Positions 32,262 through 38,906 of a DNA stretch of 47,799 nucleotides are shown here, piece after piece; positions within the stretch are counted from its first letter, which is position 1; every line of letters begins with the position of its first letter. A model generated the notes under the pieces. The model made no database searches, was not told where the DNA came from, and worked only from the letters and a program-made list of their open reading frames with translations. The stretch is from Fibrobacter sp. UBA1765 (lineage in GTDB: Bacteria; Fibrobacterota; Fibrobacteria; Fibrobacterales; Fibrobacteraceae): NCBI GenBank assembly GCA_002314675.1, contig DCGZ01000065.1, positions 30,033-77,831 on the forward strand, given 5' to 3'. A program made the position numbers and the translations under genes.

Positions 32262-33911
32262 ATGATTAAATCTTCTAAAAAATTCTTTTTAACGACGTTA
32301 TTGTTGTTATCTGCAATTTTTGCGTCAGTTTCCTATGCTGATGACAATATTGACAACGAAGAAAGCAGTGCTGACTACAGCATGGCTTCTAGAAATATGG
32401 AAGAAGAAAATATTGCGTTTCTTCTTAATTTGATTCAATTTTCCGTAGCCAAAATAATTGTATCTGAAAACAAAGGATTCCTTACATATGAACAAGAATC
32501 CATTATGAACAATTATGAAAGATCAGAATTGGTTGATGCCAAGATTATCAATGAGTATAAGTATTTGTTTGAAGGAATAACACAACTTGTGATTCGAGGA
32601 GAAAAACGACAATTCCTTGATAAGAAAATTCAATTCAAAAAAGATAATGCAATTTACAATTCTCTTAATAGCTTTGGATCTGTACTTGTTGCTCCATCTC
32701 CTGTCGGAATTGCATACGCAGTATTGAATGCTGGCTTTAACTATGCCAGAACAACGAGCGAAATCAATATGGAAAAGATGGAAGAAGATTTCCAATTGAA
32801 AATAGACAATATAAAAAATATTGATGAATTGCGCGGTAGCCTTTTTTCTACGAGTGCTTTGGTGTACATGGAAAAAAAATATCATTCTCAATATCTTATC
32901 ACAGAAACGTCCATGAAGGACCTTGCGAAAGCTGCCTTTGCTGTAGATACGACTGATGATCCTAGTGTTTTGAAGGCGAATCTTGTACTTCTAGAAGATA
33001 TGATTCATGATGCCTCGATGTCTAAATTTTCTCCGCTTTGGTTAACTCTTGGCAAAGTGTATTTTAAATTGAACGAATACGAGAAAGCTGAATCAAGCTT
33101 CAATAAGGTTTGTACAATGAAAAGTAGTGTGTTAAGGCATAATCCCTATATTGCTGAGGCCGCTAGGTACATATTAACTATAAGAATGAAAAACAATCAA
33201 TATTTGGATTTGGAAAAATATGAATCTTTGATCGATAAGAATACGCCTCCTGGCGTGAGGGATGATTTATATCGATTCCTCGCTTCTGTGTATATTTTCA
33301 ATGAAGATTGGGATAGTGCGAAGAAATATGTTGAGTATCTGAAATCTCGAAATGTTGAGGCGGAATATGGAGTTTTAGCTAGTACTGTTGATTTGCATTT
33401 TTACCCGGAGAATTCTATTGAATATAGACGAGCAGAGGCCATCTTTAGATCTAAAGGCCTTATCTGGGGAATAACACCTGAATCAGACAAATATATAGAA
33501 CTAGAGGATGAATACCTTCCTTACATATATTTCTTGTCCCCACGACTTGTAAAAAGAGTTTATCTTAATAGCAATGAGGTTGATTCACTTACAGTGAGCG
33601 AAGCCGACCCATACAACATAGTTTCTTTAAAAAATAGTCTGTGGCACAAATATATGAGTGAATCGTTTTCGGCCTCTGTTGAATTTGATGATGGCATTCG
33701 TATAAGCTATCGTAAATCTAAGGATGAAGACGTTACTGATGACTATATTGTTCGTAAGGTGAAATACAAAAGAAAGAAACATCTCAGTTGGGAAAATTGG
33801 GAAGCTAGATTGATTAGAATGGTCATTACCAAGGTTTCTATTATGGAAAATGGAGAATGGGTGTCTTTTGAACCAAACACAAAGACAAAAAAATGGGTAA
33901 GATTAAAATAG
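32262..33911 (+). CDS. Secreted TPR-like protein of unknown function
   Basis: From the ATG at 32262 (GGAG at 32253-32256) this is 549 residues with a clear signal peptide (MIKSSKKFFLTTLLLLSAIFASVSYA). An earlier in-frame ATG at 32127 would put 45 unlikely residues before the signal. The middle (about residues 250-400) has TPR-like helical pairs, for example LWLTLGKVYFKLNEYEKAESSFNKV. The N-terminal part is helical, with a hydrophobic stretch around VLVAPSPVGIAYAVLNAGFNYA. The C-terminal part is beta-rich and unrecognised. The codons are much more AT-rich than those of genes to the left, suggesting transfer. It overlaps the next gene by 19 bases, so they form a pair. Confidence 0.7.
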   Translation: MIKSSKKFFLTTLLLLSAIFASVSYADDNIDNEESSADYSMASRNMEEENIAFLLNLIQFSVAKIIVSENKGFLTYEQESIMNNYERSELVDAKIINEYKYLFEGITQLVIRGEKRQFLDKKIQFKKDNAIYNSLNSFGSVLVAPSPVGIAYAVLNAGFNYARTTSEINMEKMEEDFQLKIDNIKNIDELRGSLFSTSALVYMEKKYHSQYLITETSMKDLAKAAFAVDTTDDPSVLKANLVLLEDMIHDASMSKFSPLWLTLGKVYFKLNEYEKAESSFNKVCTMKSSVLRHNPYIAEAARYILTIRMKNNQYLDLEKYESLIDKNTPPGVRDDLYRFLASVYIFNEDWDSAKKYVEYLKSRNVEAEYGVLASTVDLHFYPENSIEYRRAEAIFRSKGLIWGITPESDKYIELEDEYLPYIYFLSPRLVKRVYLNSNEVDSLTVSEADPYNIVSLKNSLWHKYMSESFSASVEFDDGIRISYRKSKDEDVTDDYIVRKVKYKRKKHLSWENWEARLIRMVITKVSIMENGEWVSFEPNTKTKKWVRLK

Positions 33912-34735
33912 TAAATTGGTTTGTGGTAGCATTTTACGTGCTGTCACTTTCTTTTTTGTGTTACGCAAAGCAAGGCTCTGAACATGCGCAGGATCAGTTG
34001 TATGTTCTTGGACTTTGGAATGAGTCTAAACTTCAAGAATCTAAAGAAAATTTGAAATTGATGAATGGATTGTTAAGAACATTCAATCTCGGCATCGATG
34101 ATGAGTATTCTATCTTTCTTGATCAATTAAAGACGAAATATCCAGGCTTCAATTGGGGAGACTACACGCATCGCCTTTTATATCATTGGGGGTATGATTA
34201 TGGAGATCCATCAAACCATAAAGCCCTTAGTGATGCGTGTATTGATAAATTGGGTGATTATAGCAAATGTATGTCTCTTATTGATGATGTAAAAAAAGAA
34301 CAAAAAGATCGTGAAGCTCGAATGACTAATGCTATAGCTTCTTTTTTTAAAACAAATGTTAGAGAATTTAATCACGCAATTGGAGCAATAATCTACTATA
34401 CTCATTTGTTGGGAGACCATATACAGCACAGCAATAAAAAAACAGATCTTGCTGTTTTTTCAACATACAATATTAAATCTCGTATAAAAACTGAAGTTGA
34501 TAAATTAGCTCATAACTTAACATTACGAGAGAAAGCGCAAAAAGAGCTTACTGCATTTAATAATGCTTGGAGAGTCTTAAAAAATCGGGACTTAAGCAAC
34601 GAGGCTGAGGCTCAAGCTGTAATTGATGTCCTGGCAAAACATCTGCCGCCCATTTTAGAAAAAATATATGGGAATACCTTTAAAAATACGGGTGTTAAAT
34701 TTGTCTATTCATCCGGGTTCTTTTCTTTCTTTTAA
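33893..34735 (+). CDS. Secreted His-rich protein, possible S1/P1 nuclease or zinc phospholipase C fold
   Basis: This 280-residue protein has a signal peptide (WFVVAFYVLSLSFLCYA). The mature protein is mostly helical. Two clusters could bind zinc: H93 and H98 (THRLLYHW), and THLLGDHIQHS with H171, D175, H176 and H179. The latter resembles the HxxGD-x3-H signature of S1/P1 nucleases and bacterial zinc-dependent phospholipase C. Not all ligands of that site can be placed, so the fold is a suggestion. It overlaps the upstream TPR-like gene and shares its AT-rich codon use. The truncated repeated RNA element begins six bases after its stop. Confidence 0.55.
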   Translation: MGKIKIVNWFVVAFYVLSLSFLCYAKQGSEHAQDQLYVLGLWNESKLQESKENLKLMNGLLRTFNLGIDDEYSIFLDQLKTKYPGFNWGDYTHRLLYHWGYDYGDPSNHKALSDACIDKLGDYSKCMSLIDDVKKEQKDREARMTNAIASFFKTNVREFNHAIGAIIYYTHLLGDHIQHSNKKTDLAVFSTYNIKSRIKTEVDKLAHNLTLREKAQKELTAFNNAWRVLKNRDLSNEAEAQAVIDVLAKHLPPILEKIYGNTFKNTGVKFVYSSGFFSFF

Positions 34736-34740
34736 TTGTT

Positions 34741-34836
34741 TCACTCCCTGCGACAGTCGACATAGACTTGCAAAAGTCCGTACGTGCATTCGCGACAGGG
34801 CTCATCAACCCTCCGCCAACAACAAAACTAGAACTT
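34741..34836 (+). ncRNA. Structured RNA element, copy 1 (internally deleted)
   Basis: The first 60 bases match copy 3 almost exactly (conserved GACAGTCGACATAGACTT and AAGTCCGTACGTGCATT). The outer helix is CCCTG (34746-34750) with CAGGG (34796-34800), where copy 3 has CCTTGC/GCAAGG, a compensatory change. After AACC the sequence jumps to CTCCGCCAACAAC, so about 100 bases holding the central helices are missing. It is probably a dead copy. Confidence 0.7.
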
Positions 34837-35144
34837 CTTCATAATCAAAAGTATGCTATCGATCATCTTCCCGGCGTGAGCCGCGCTGTTTTTTTCAAAA
34901 TGAGAGACGCTGTCTCACAAATTGACTTGGAGTCATTATTTTGAAATTTTGAAGTTGAAGCGACAGATGAAAAGCATGCTGTTTCATCGTATCGCGTTGA
35001 GCAAGGACAAAAAGCAGATTTTGGACTTGAGCAAGAACGGTATCCTTATGGAATGACAAATGCTGTCAAATGCCTCAGATGTCGCACCCAAGGCGACATA
35101 ACGAGAAATAACAAGCTGTTACTTTGTAAAATTTTCGCAAGTAC
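34837..35144 (+). other. Unrecognised decayed coding remnants
   Basis: Short open stretches read as protein but break off. One frame gives YAIDHLPGVSRAVFFKMRD and ends at TGA (34942-34944). An overlapping frame gives FEILKLKRQMKSMLFHRIAL followed by LSKDKKQILDLSKNGILME before TGA near 35060. I cannot name the family. No start signals are present, so this is most likely degraded coding DNA between the RNA element and the repeated leader block. Confidence 0.35.
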
Positions 35145-35286
35145 CTTGCCAAGAGCGGTACTTTAGCTACATTACATCCTGACGCACTGCTCTATCGAAT
35201 GGAGTGGTGCGTCTTTGTTTTATACGGCATTCCCGTATTCAAAATGCGCCTTTGAATAATATCAATGTTTTAAAGGAGGCTATATG
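35145..35286 (+). repeat. Repeated leader block, copy 1 (terminator, hairpin, RBS, ATG)
   Basis: It matches 37092-37234. In order it has CTTGCCAA, then CTACATTACATCCTGACGC, then a hairpin GACGCAC (35181-35187) with GTGCGTC (35207-35213) and extra CTC/GAG pairs followed by a T-rich run. Next comes a second hairpin ATACGG (35222-35227) with CCGTAT (35233-35238), and finally AAAGGAGGCTATATG. The gene it should start breaks at TGA after about 13 codons. Confidence 0.65.
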
Positions 35287-35468
35287 CAAAATACTTATCC
35301 AGGAAGATGTATTTTAGCTATGTGATATAATTCGCCATTACATTTACACAAACAATGTAGATCGCATAAAAAAACAGAGAATAGCATCTACTTTAAAAAT
35401 GACTATTCAATTTAGACCTACTTTGCCAACAAATGAAATGTGATTAAATAACTTTAAACCGTTTGTGA
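35284..35468 (+). other. Broken gene start and degraded DNA after leader block 1
   Basis: Translation from the ATG at 35284 stops after about 13 codons. A shifted frame reads CDIIRHYIYTNNVDRIKKQ and then RIASTLKMTIQFRPTLPT before stopping. This looks like the decayed body of a gene formerly driven by the leader block. I do not recognise it. Confidence 0.35.
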
Positions 35469-35726
35469 ATGATAATGGATAAGAGAAAAATCAAAGTTGT
35501 TAGAGTTCTGCATCCAATTGGTCAGGGAGCTTTTTATACAGAACAATTTGAATGTAATGGTTGTAAGCGTAATATTGTTTTTGATTGTGGAGGAACAAAG
35601 GGGCATATTGAAAGAGAAGTCTTATATTATTGTTCATATTTATCTATCGAACAAGGAAAAGAAAAACCTATAGTTGATGCTGTATTTATATCGCATTTTG
35701 ATGACGATCGACGACCCGAAGATTAA
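35469..35726 (+). pseudogene. Truncated metallo-beta-lactamase-fold protein (N-terminus only)
   Basis: The 85-residue product begins like a metallo-beta-lactamase-fold hydrolase (VVRVLHPIGQGAFYTEQF, then NIVFDCGGTKGH). It reaches the start of the zinc motif (VFISHFDDD), where the next residue should be His followed by the rest of the enzyme. Instead it reads RRPED and stops, and the DNA continues into an unrelated fragment. At least 200 residues are missing, so it is a 5' remnant created by deletion or recombination at about 35705. Confidence 0.65.
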
Positions 35727-36352
35727 AGTTCAAAGAGTTTCTACAAAATATCCATACGAGATTATCAACTTTGTTCCGTTTGCCGGTTTTGACAGAGAGT
35801 CGGCTGCCGGCTGGTGGCAAGACTATAACCTAGTCAAGCATTTCCGTGCGGATGTTCCAGAAAAGGGAATCCCGAACTATCAGCTTGCGCACTTGAAAAA
35901 TGTTTTTTGCCTCTGGAGAATTGGAAAAGAAATCAGTTACCGAGGAAATCTCGGCAACTGCCAGCGACGGCAAAAACTATAGAATGAATTTCTACAATCT
36001 CGATGCAATTATTTCCGTCGGTTATCGTGTAAATTCTGCGAAGGCCACAAAGTTCCGCATTTGGGCTACGGGAATCCTGAAGGAATACATCAAGAAGGGT
36101 TTTGTGCTCGACGACGAGCGCTTAAAGCAGGGTAACGCTGTTTTCGGTAAGGACTACTTCAAGGAACTTTTGGAAAGAGTCCGATCTATCCGAGTTCTTG
36201 GAATTCAGGCGCTACGATATTCTCGATGGCAATGGAAAAGTCAGCCGGGACCAAGCGGACGAGAAAGCTTTCGGGGAATACGAGATTTTCAACCGCACGC
36301 AAAAGATTGACTCTGATTTCGACAAGGTAATCCGGAAAATAAAGAAGAATTA
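35705..36352 (+). pseudogene. HEPN-like / RhuM family chimeric pseudogene
   Basis: The first part reads KYPYEIINFVPFAGFD and WWQDYNLVKHFR, resembling the end of a HEPN-like domain. It runs into LKNVF and then, after a frameshift at the T6 run near 35900, into FASGELEKKSVTEEISATAS. That is followed by FYNLDAIISVGYRVNSAKAT, FRIWATGILKEYIKKGFVLDD and FKELLERVRSI, which is the RhuM family core. Near 36175 the frame jumps again to FLEFRRYDILDGNGKVSRDQ and ends at TAG (36350-36352), matching the RhuM C-terminus with the middle missing. Three joins in 650 bases show a thoroughly rearranged remnant. Confidence 0.7.
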
Positions 36353-36380
36353 GGGGCTTGAAATGCCGTCGTTCATAATA

Positions 36381-36414
36381 TGAAATTTTCTACGCAGTGC
36401 GTGGAAATTTTTTT
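36381..36414 (+). terminator. Terminator-like hairpin after the RhuM remnant
   Basis: AAATTTTCTACGC pairs imperfectly with GCGTGGAAATTT around a 3-base loop and runs into a T-tract. It lies 30 bases after the pseudogene stop. Confidence 0.55.
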
Positions 36415-36512
36415 CTATCATTTTATATCCTATTTTCCCCTAATATTTGAGTGCAAATTGTCGAAAATTTGATCAATTTGTGAAAAAAAATGCTTATTAC
36501 TCGGCGTGATAG

Positions 36513-36657
36513 TTTGGCCCTTAACAAGGAACTTGAAAAACACTATATTGGGGCTATGGGTGCAGTGCATATTGGTATATTGCATGAATATCAGTTTGCT
36601 GTATTACCTGAATCTTCAAAGAAATTATTAGAGGTTTACTCTTATGAATGGAATTAA
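36513..36657 (+). pseudogene. 3' fragment of acetyltransferase-like gene (duplicate)
   Basis: This is nearly identical to the last 145 bases of the intact gene at 37232-37786 (ALNKELEKHYIG, then MGAVHIGILHEYQF, ending EVYSYEWN). The 5' end is replaced by unrelated AT-rich DNA at about 36513. It may survive only because its last bases provide the ribosome binding site and start of the next gene (ATG at 36644). Confidence 0.8.
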
Positions 36658-36883
36658 ACGACCTGCGGTTATTCTTGCTGAATCGGAAGCGGAATATAGG
36701 GCTGTTCCCGATCCATATAAGAGTTTCAAACATCCTCCAATGGATATGTTGGGGGTGTTGCGGTATGCCCAAAGTGTGGGTAAGGCTGTGTGTGAATTGA
36801 CCGCAGATGAAATAAAACCTTACTTGAAGGAATCTGCTGCGAAAAAGCTCTTGGAGGTTTACACTTATGAATGGAATGAGTGA
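36644..36883 (+). CDS. Small protein, LAES-PDPYK family, copy 1
   Basis: This 79-residue soluble protein has motifs VILAESEAEYRAVPDPYKS and LRYAQSVGKAVCELTADEI. It is homologous to the next gene (62 residues) and to the fused gene at 37773. It starts inside the end of the acetyltransferase fragment (GAGGTTTAC then ATG), and its own last 17 bases overlap the next gene in the same way, so it ends EVYTYEWNE. I do not recognise a named family. The position directly after an acetyltransferase suggests a partner or antitoxin-like role, but this is inference. Confidence 0.6.
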   Translation: MNGIKRPAVILAESEAEYRAVPDPYKSFKHPPMDMLGVLRYAQSVGKAVCELTADEIKPYLKESAAKKLLEVYTYEWNE

Positions 36884-37055
36884 AAATAAGATGGTTCTAG
36901 CGGAATCCTCTGCTTCATATATTGCAACCCCGGATCCTTACAAGGATGCTCCTTCTATGCATCTTGATTTGCCGAACCTTTCGCGTTATGCAGATAGCCT
37001 TGGGAAAAAGGTTATGGATCTCAGTACTGAAGAAATTGAAAAGTTCCGAATTTAA
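36867..37055 (+). CDS. Small protein, LAES-PDPYK family, copy 2
   Basis: This 62-residue paralogue of the preceding gene has MVLAESSASYIATPDPYKD, then LSRYADSLGKKVMDLSTEEI. It starts within the last codons of copy 1, with GGAGG (36853-36857) upstream. It ends FRI with a stop at 37053-37055. About 160 bases later the next leader block has a terminator. Function is unknown. The conserved core (LAES, PDPYK, RYA-S-GK-V, L-T-EEI) suggests a small folded domain or a peptide that binds a partner. Confidence 0.55.
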   Translation: MNGMSENKMVLAESSASYIATPDPYKDAPSMHLDLPNLSRYADSLGKKVMDLSTEEIEKFRI

Positions 37056-37091
37056 TTTTTGAAGGTTTCTTTGTAAAATATTTTTCCAGCC

Positions 37092-37234
37092 CTTGCCAAC
37101 TTTCTAAAAAACACCTACATTACATCCCGACGCGCTTCTCTTTAAAAAAGGAGAAGTGCGTCTTTTTGTTATATGGCTTTTGCCGTATTTAAGGACGCCT
37201 CTGGTAACAGTAAATGAACAAAGGAGGCTGTATG
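37092..37234 (+). repeat. Repeated leader block, copy 2 (terminator, hairpin, RBS, ATG)
   Basis: This is the second copy of the block at 35145-35286. The terminator hairpin is longer: GACGCGCTTCTC (37129-37140) with GAGAAGTGCGTC (37151-37162), 12 pairs with one G-T, then TTTTTGTT. The second hairpin is ATATGG (37171-37176) with CCGTAT (37183-37188). The block ends in AAAGGAGGCTGT and the ATG at 37232. Stem bases differ from copy 1 while pairing is kept. Confidence 0.7.
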
Positions 37235-37786
37235 CAGAATGTTGAAGTCGGTTGCGTAGATATTTGGCTTGATGAAATTGTTCCATGCCTTAAGAATAAT
37301 AAAACTGGTGAGTTCAAAGAGACAGCTGTTTTCGAAATTCAAAGTAAATCCTTTCTTAAGGGATTTCGGGAAGATAATGGATGGCGTATTAATTGGTATG
37401 ATTTGCCACAAGATGTCAAAGTCTATGCTTTGGTTCTCAAAGAAAATACAGATGTTCAAGGTCTTGTGGCCTTAAAAAAAGATGATGATGTAAAGGCGGC
37501 GTATATTCACTGGGCGTGTACGGCCCCTCATAACAATAAACATGATTTTGGAAGTCAGCTGTATGGTGGTGTGGGTGGTCATCTTTTTGCAATCGCAGCC
37601 GATATGTCCTGTCAGTGGGGCTTTGATGGTTTTATGTATGGTTTTGCCCTTAACAAGGAACTTGAAAAACACTATATTGGGGTTATGGGTGCAGTGCATA
37701 TTGGTATATTGCATGAATATCAGTTTGTTGTATTACCTGAATCTTCAAAGAAATTATTAGAGGTTTACTCTTATGAATGGAATTAA
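37232..37786 (+). CDS. GNAT-like acetyltransferase of unknown substrate
   Basis: This protein is 184 residues from the ATG at 37232, chosen because AAAGGAGG (37220-37227) precedes it. The middle reads LVLKENTDVQGLVAL (strand-turn-strand), then YIHWACTAPHNN and a glycine-rich YGGVGGHLFAIAADM. GFMYGFALNKELEKHYIG follows. This order fits a GNAT fold, where the G-x-G loop binds acetyl-CoA. It lies just after leader block 2 and overlaps the next small gene by 14 bases. Together they resemble an acetyltransferase toxin with partner, but the partner is not a recognised antitoxin type. The fold call is moderate. Confidence 0.6.
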   Translation: MQNVEVGCVDIWLDEIVPCLKNNKTGEFKETAVFEIQSKSFLKGFREDNGWRINWYDLPQDVKVYALVLKENTDVQGLVALKKDDDVKAAYIHWACTAPHNNKHDFGSQLYGGVGGHLFAIAADMSCQWGFDGFMYGFALNKELEKHYIGVMGAVHIGILHEYQFVVLPESSKKLLEVYSYEWN

Positions 37787-38021
37787 ACGACCTGCGGTTA
37801 TTCTTGCTGAATCGGAAGCGGAATATAGGGCTGTTCCCGATCCATATAAGAGTTTCAAACATCCTCCAATGGATATGTTGGGGGTGTTGCGGTATGCCCA
37901 AAGTGTGGGTAAGGCTGTGTGTGAATTGACCGCAGATGAAATTAAACCTTACTTGAAGGAATCTGCTGCAAAAAAACTCCTGGATCTCAGTACTGAAGAA
38001 ATTGAAAAGTTCCGAATTTAA
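37773..38021 (+). CDS. Fused small protein (front of copy 1, end of copy 2)
   Basis: This 82-residue protein has its first 69 residues nearly identical to the protein at 36644 and its last residues (DLSTEEIEKFRI) identical to the end of the one at 36867. The join is at TGGA near 37981, a 4-base match present in both parents, so a deletion of about 160 bases between tandem paralogues created it. The reading frame is intact. It starts inside the acetyltransferase gene end. The downstream DNA (AATTTTTGAAGGTT) is the same as after copy 2. Confidence 0.65.
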   Translation: MNGIKRPAVILAESEAEYRAVPDPYKSFKHPPMDMLGVLRYAQSVGKAVCELTADEIKPYLKESAAKKLLDLSTEEIEKFRI

Positions 38022-38120
38022 TTTTTGAAGGTTAACAAAGATCATCGTAAAGGGTGGTTCACTCTTAGGCATTGACATACTTCTCTAAATTGCATATATT
38101 TACCATTGTAATTTGATAAT

Positions 38121-38296
38121 CCTCATGACAGTCGGCATAGACTTTTAAGTCCGTACGTGCATCCGCGATGGGGCCCATAAACCTTCTGGTTTGTGCTGTT
38201 GGATAGCTGGCAGGAATACGACCTGCTCGAGTCCAGCCGAATGGCTGGCAAGTAACGCCGGGGAAGGCCCCCGCCAACAGCAAAAGCTAGAGCATT
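38121..38296 (+). ncRNA. Structured RNA element, copy 2 (full length)
   Basis: Helices, left to right: outer CCTCAT (38121-38126) with ATGGGG (38168-38173); inside it TCGG with CCG, and GACTT with AAGTC; then CATAAACC with GGTTTGTG around TTCT. A long-range helix GCTGTTGG (38195-38202) with CCAACAGC (38274-38281) encloses three hairpins: GCAGG/CCTGC, CCAGCC/GGCTGG and CGGGG/CCCCG. Every helix except GCAGG/CCTGC and GACTT/AAGTC differs in sequence from copy 3 but still pairs, which indicates selection on RNA structure. No protein frame fits. The family is unknown to me. Confidence 0.75.
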
Positions 38297-38314
38297 CAAG
38301 ACAGAACAAAAACT

Positions 38315-38368
38315 TTCAAGATGCGGGTGTCGCGTCTTGAATTTGGTGTAGCCAAAATCTGGCTACAC
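38315..38368 (+). promoter_or_regulatory. Two hairpins between the RNA element and the next gene
   Basis: TTCAAGA (38315-38321) pairs with TCTTGAA (38335-38341), with GCG/CGC inside. GTGTAGCC (38346-38353) pairs with GGCTACAC (38361-38368). The second is followed by ATTTAACAATTTGATTTT, a weak T-rich end, so it may terminate the RNA or regulate the gene starting at 38401. Confidence 0.45.
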
Positions 38369-38400
38369 ATTTAACAATTTGATTTTATGGAGGCCAAATC

Positions 38401-38580
38401 ATGAGAATACTGGACAAAGATTATTACAAAAGACTTTACGCGGAACCTGTCCTTGGAACCATTCTTCGCACACCGCCACCGGACTTTACGGAACTTGATA
38501 GAATTTGTGAAGAATTTGAGAAAAGCGTAGAAGAAATGCATATTAGAGAAGGTTATGTTACAAAAAAGGAGTGCAAATGA
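38401..38580 (+). CDS. Small hypothetical protein downstream of the RNA element
   Basis: This 59-residue acidic protein (starts MRILDKDYYKRLYAEPVLG, ends YVTKKECK) has GGAGG at 38389-38393 seven bases before the ATG, a strong signal that it is real. The C-terminal half is a probable amphipathic helix (ELDRICEEFEKSVEEMHI). Its TGA overlaps the ATG of the next frame (ATGA), so the two were a coupled pair resembling a toxin-antitoxin arrangement. No known family is recognised. Confidence 0.6.
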   Translation: MRILDKDYYKRLYAEPVLGTILRTPPPDFTELDRICEEFEKSVEEMHIREGYVTKKECK

Positions 38581-38850
38581 TTGCGTCTGTTGAGGTTCTT
38601 GACACTCCGAAATATTCTGTAGAACATCTCTTTGATAAAGAAATAAATGGAATTCTTATTGAAAATTTTGAAACTTCATCAAAAGCAAAGGGTCTGGAAA
38701 AATATTTAAGGCATTGTGCAATTTCTGACGAAGTGGAATTTGCCTCCCGACGAGGAAGAGTTTGTGCTGGATCATGTGAAACCAATGTATGACATAGGCT
38801 GCGTTTTTATGTATCAAGTCTTGTCGCTTGGGAAAAACAGTCGTAATTAG
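38577..38850 (+). pseudogene. Frameshifted partner gene
   Basis: The frame from 38577 reads IASVEVLDTPKYSVEHLFDK, then GLEKYLRHCAI, and continues to a stop at 38790-38792. From about 38725 a different frame has the more protein-like run LPPDEEEFVLDHVKPMYDIG and VFMYQVLSLGKN, ending at TAG (38848-38850). A single-base loss or gain around 38710-38735 would join the two into about 90 residues. I therefore read it as a recently broken gene coupled to the 59-residue gene. The family is unrecognised. Confidence 0.45.
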
Positions 38851-38906
38851 CGTTGCACGGTTACTAAATCACGGATTTTCTGCAAAAACTAAGTTATCTT
38901 TAAATC

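Noticed and set aside
35145..35286. Leader block considered as a transposon end
   Set aside because: There are no matching terminal inverted repeats, target duplications or transposase. The T-run after the stem fits a terminator better.
38121..38296. RNA element considered as group II intron domain V, an integron attC site or a riboswitch
   Set aside because: CCGTACG recalls domain V, but the bulged hairpin with GAAA loop and catalytic triad is not there. The attC core sites (RYYYAAC/GTTRRRY) are not placed correctly. No known aptamer core is visible, and there is no constant downstream metabolic gene.
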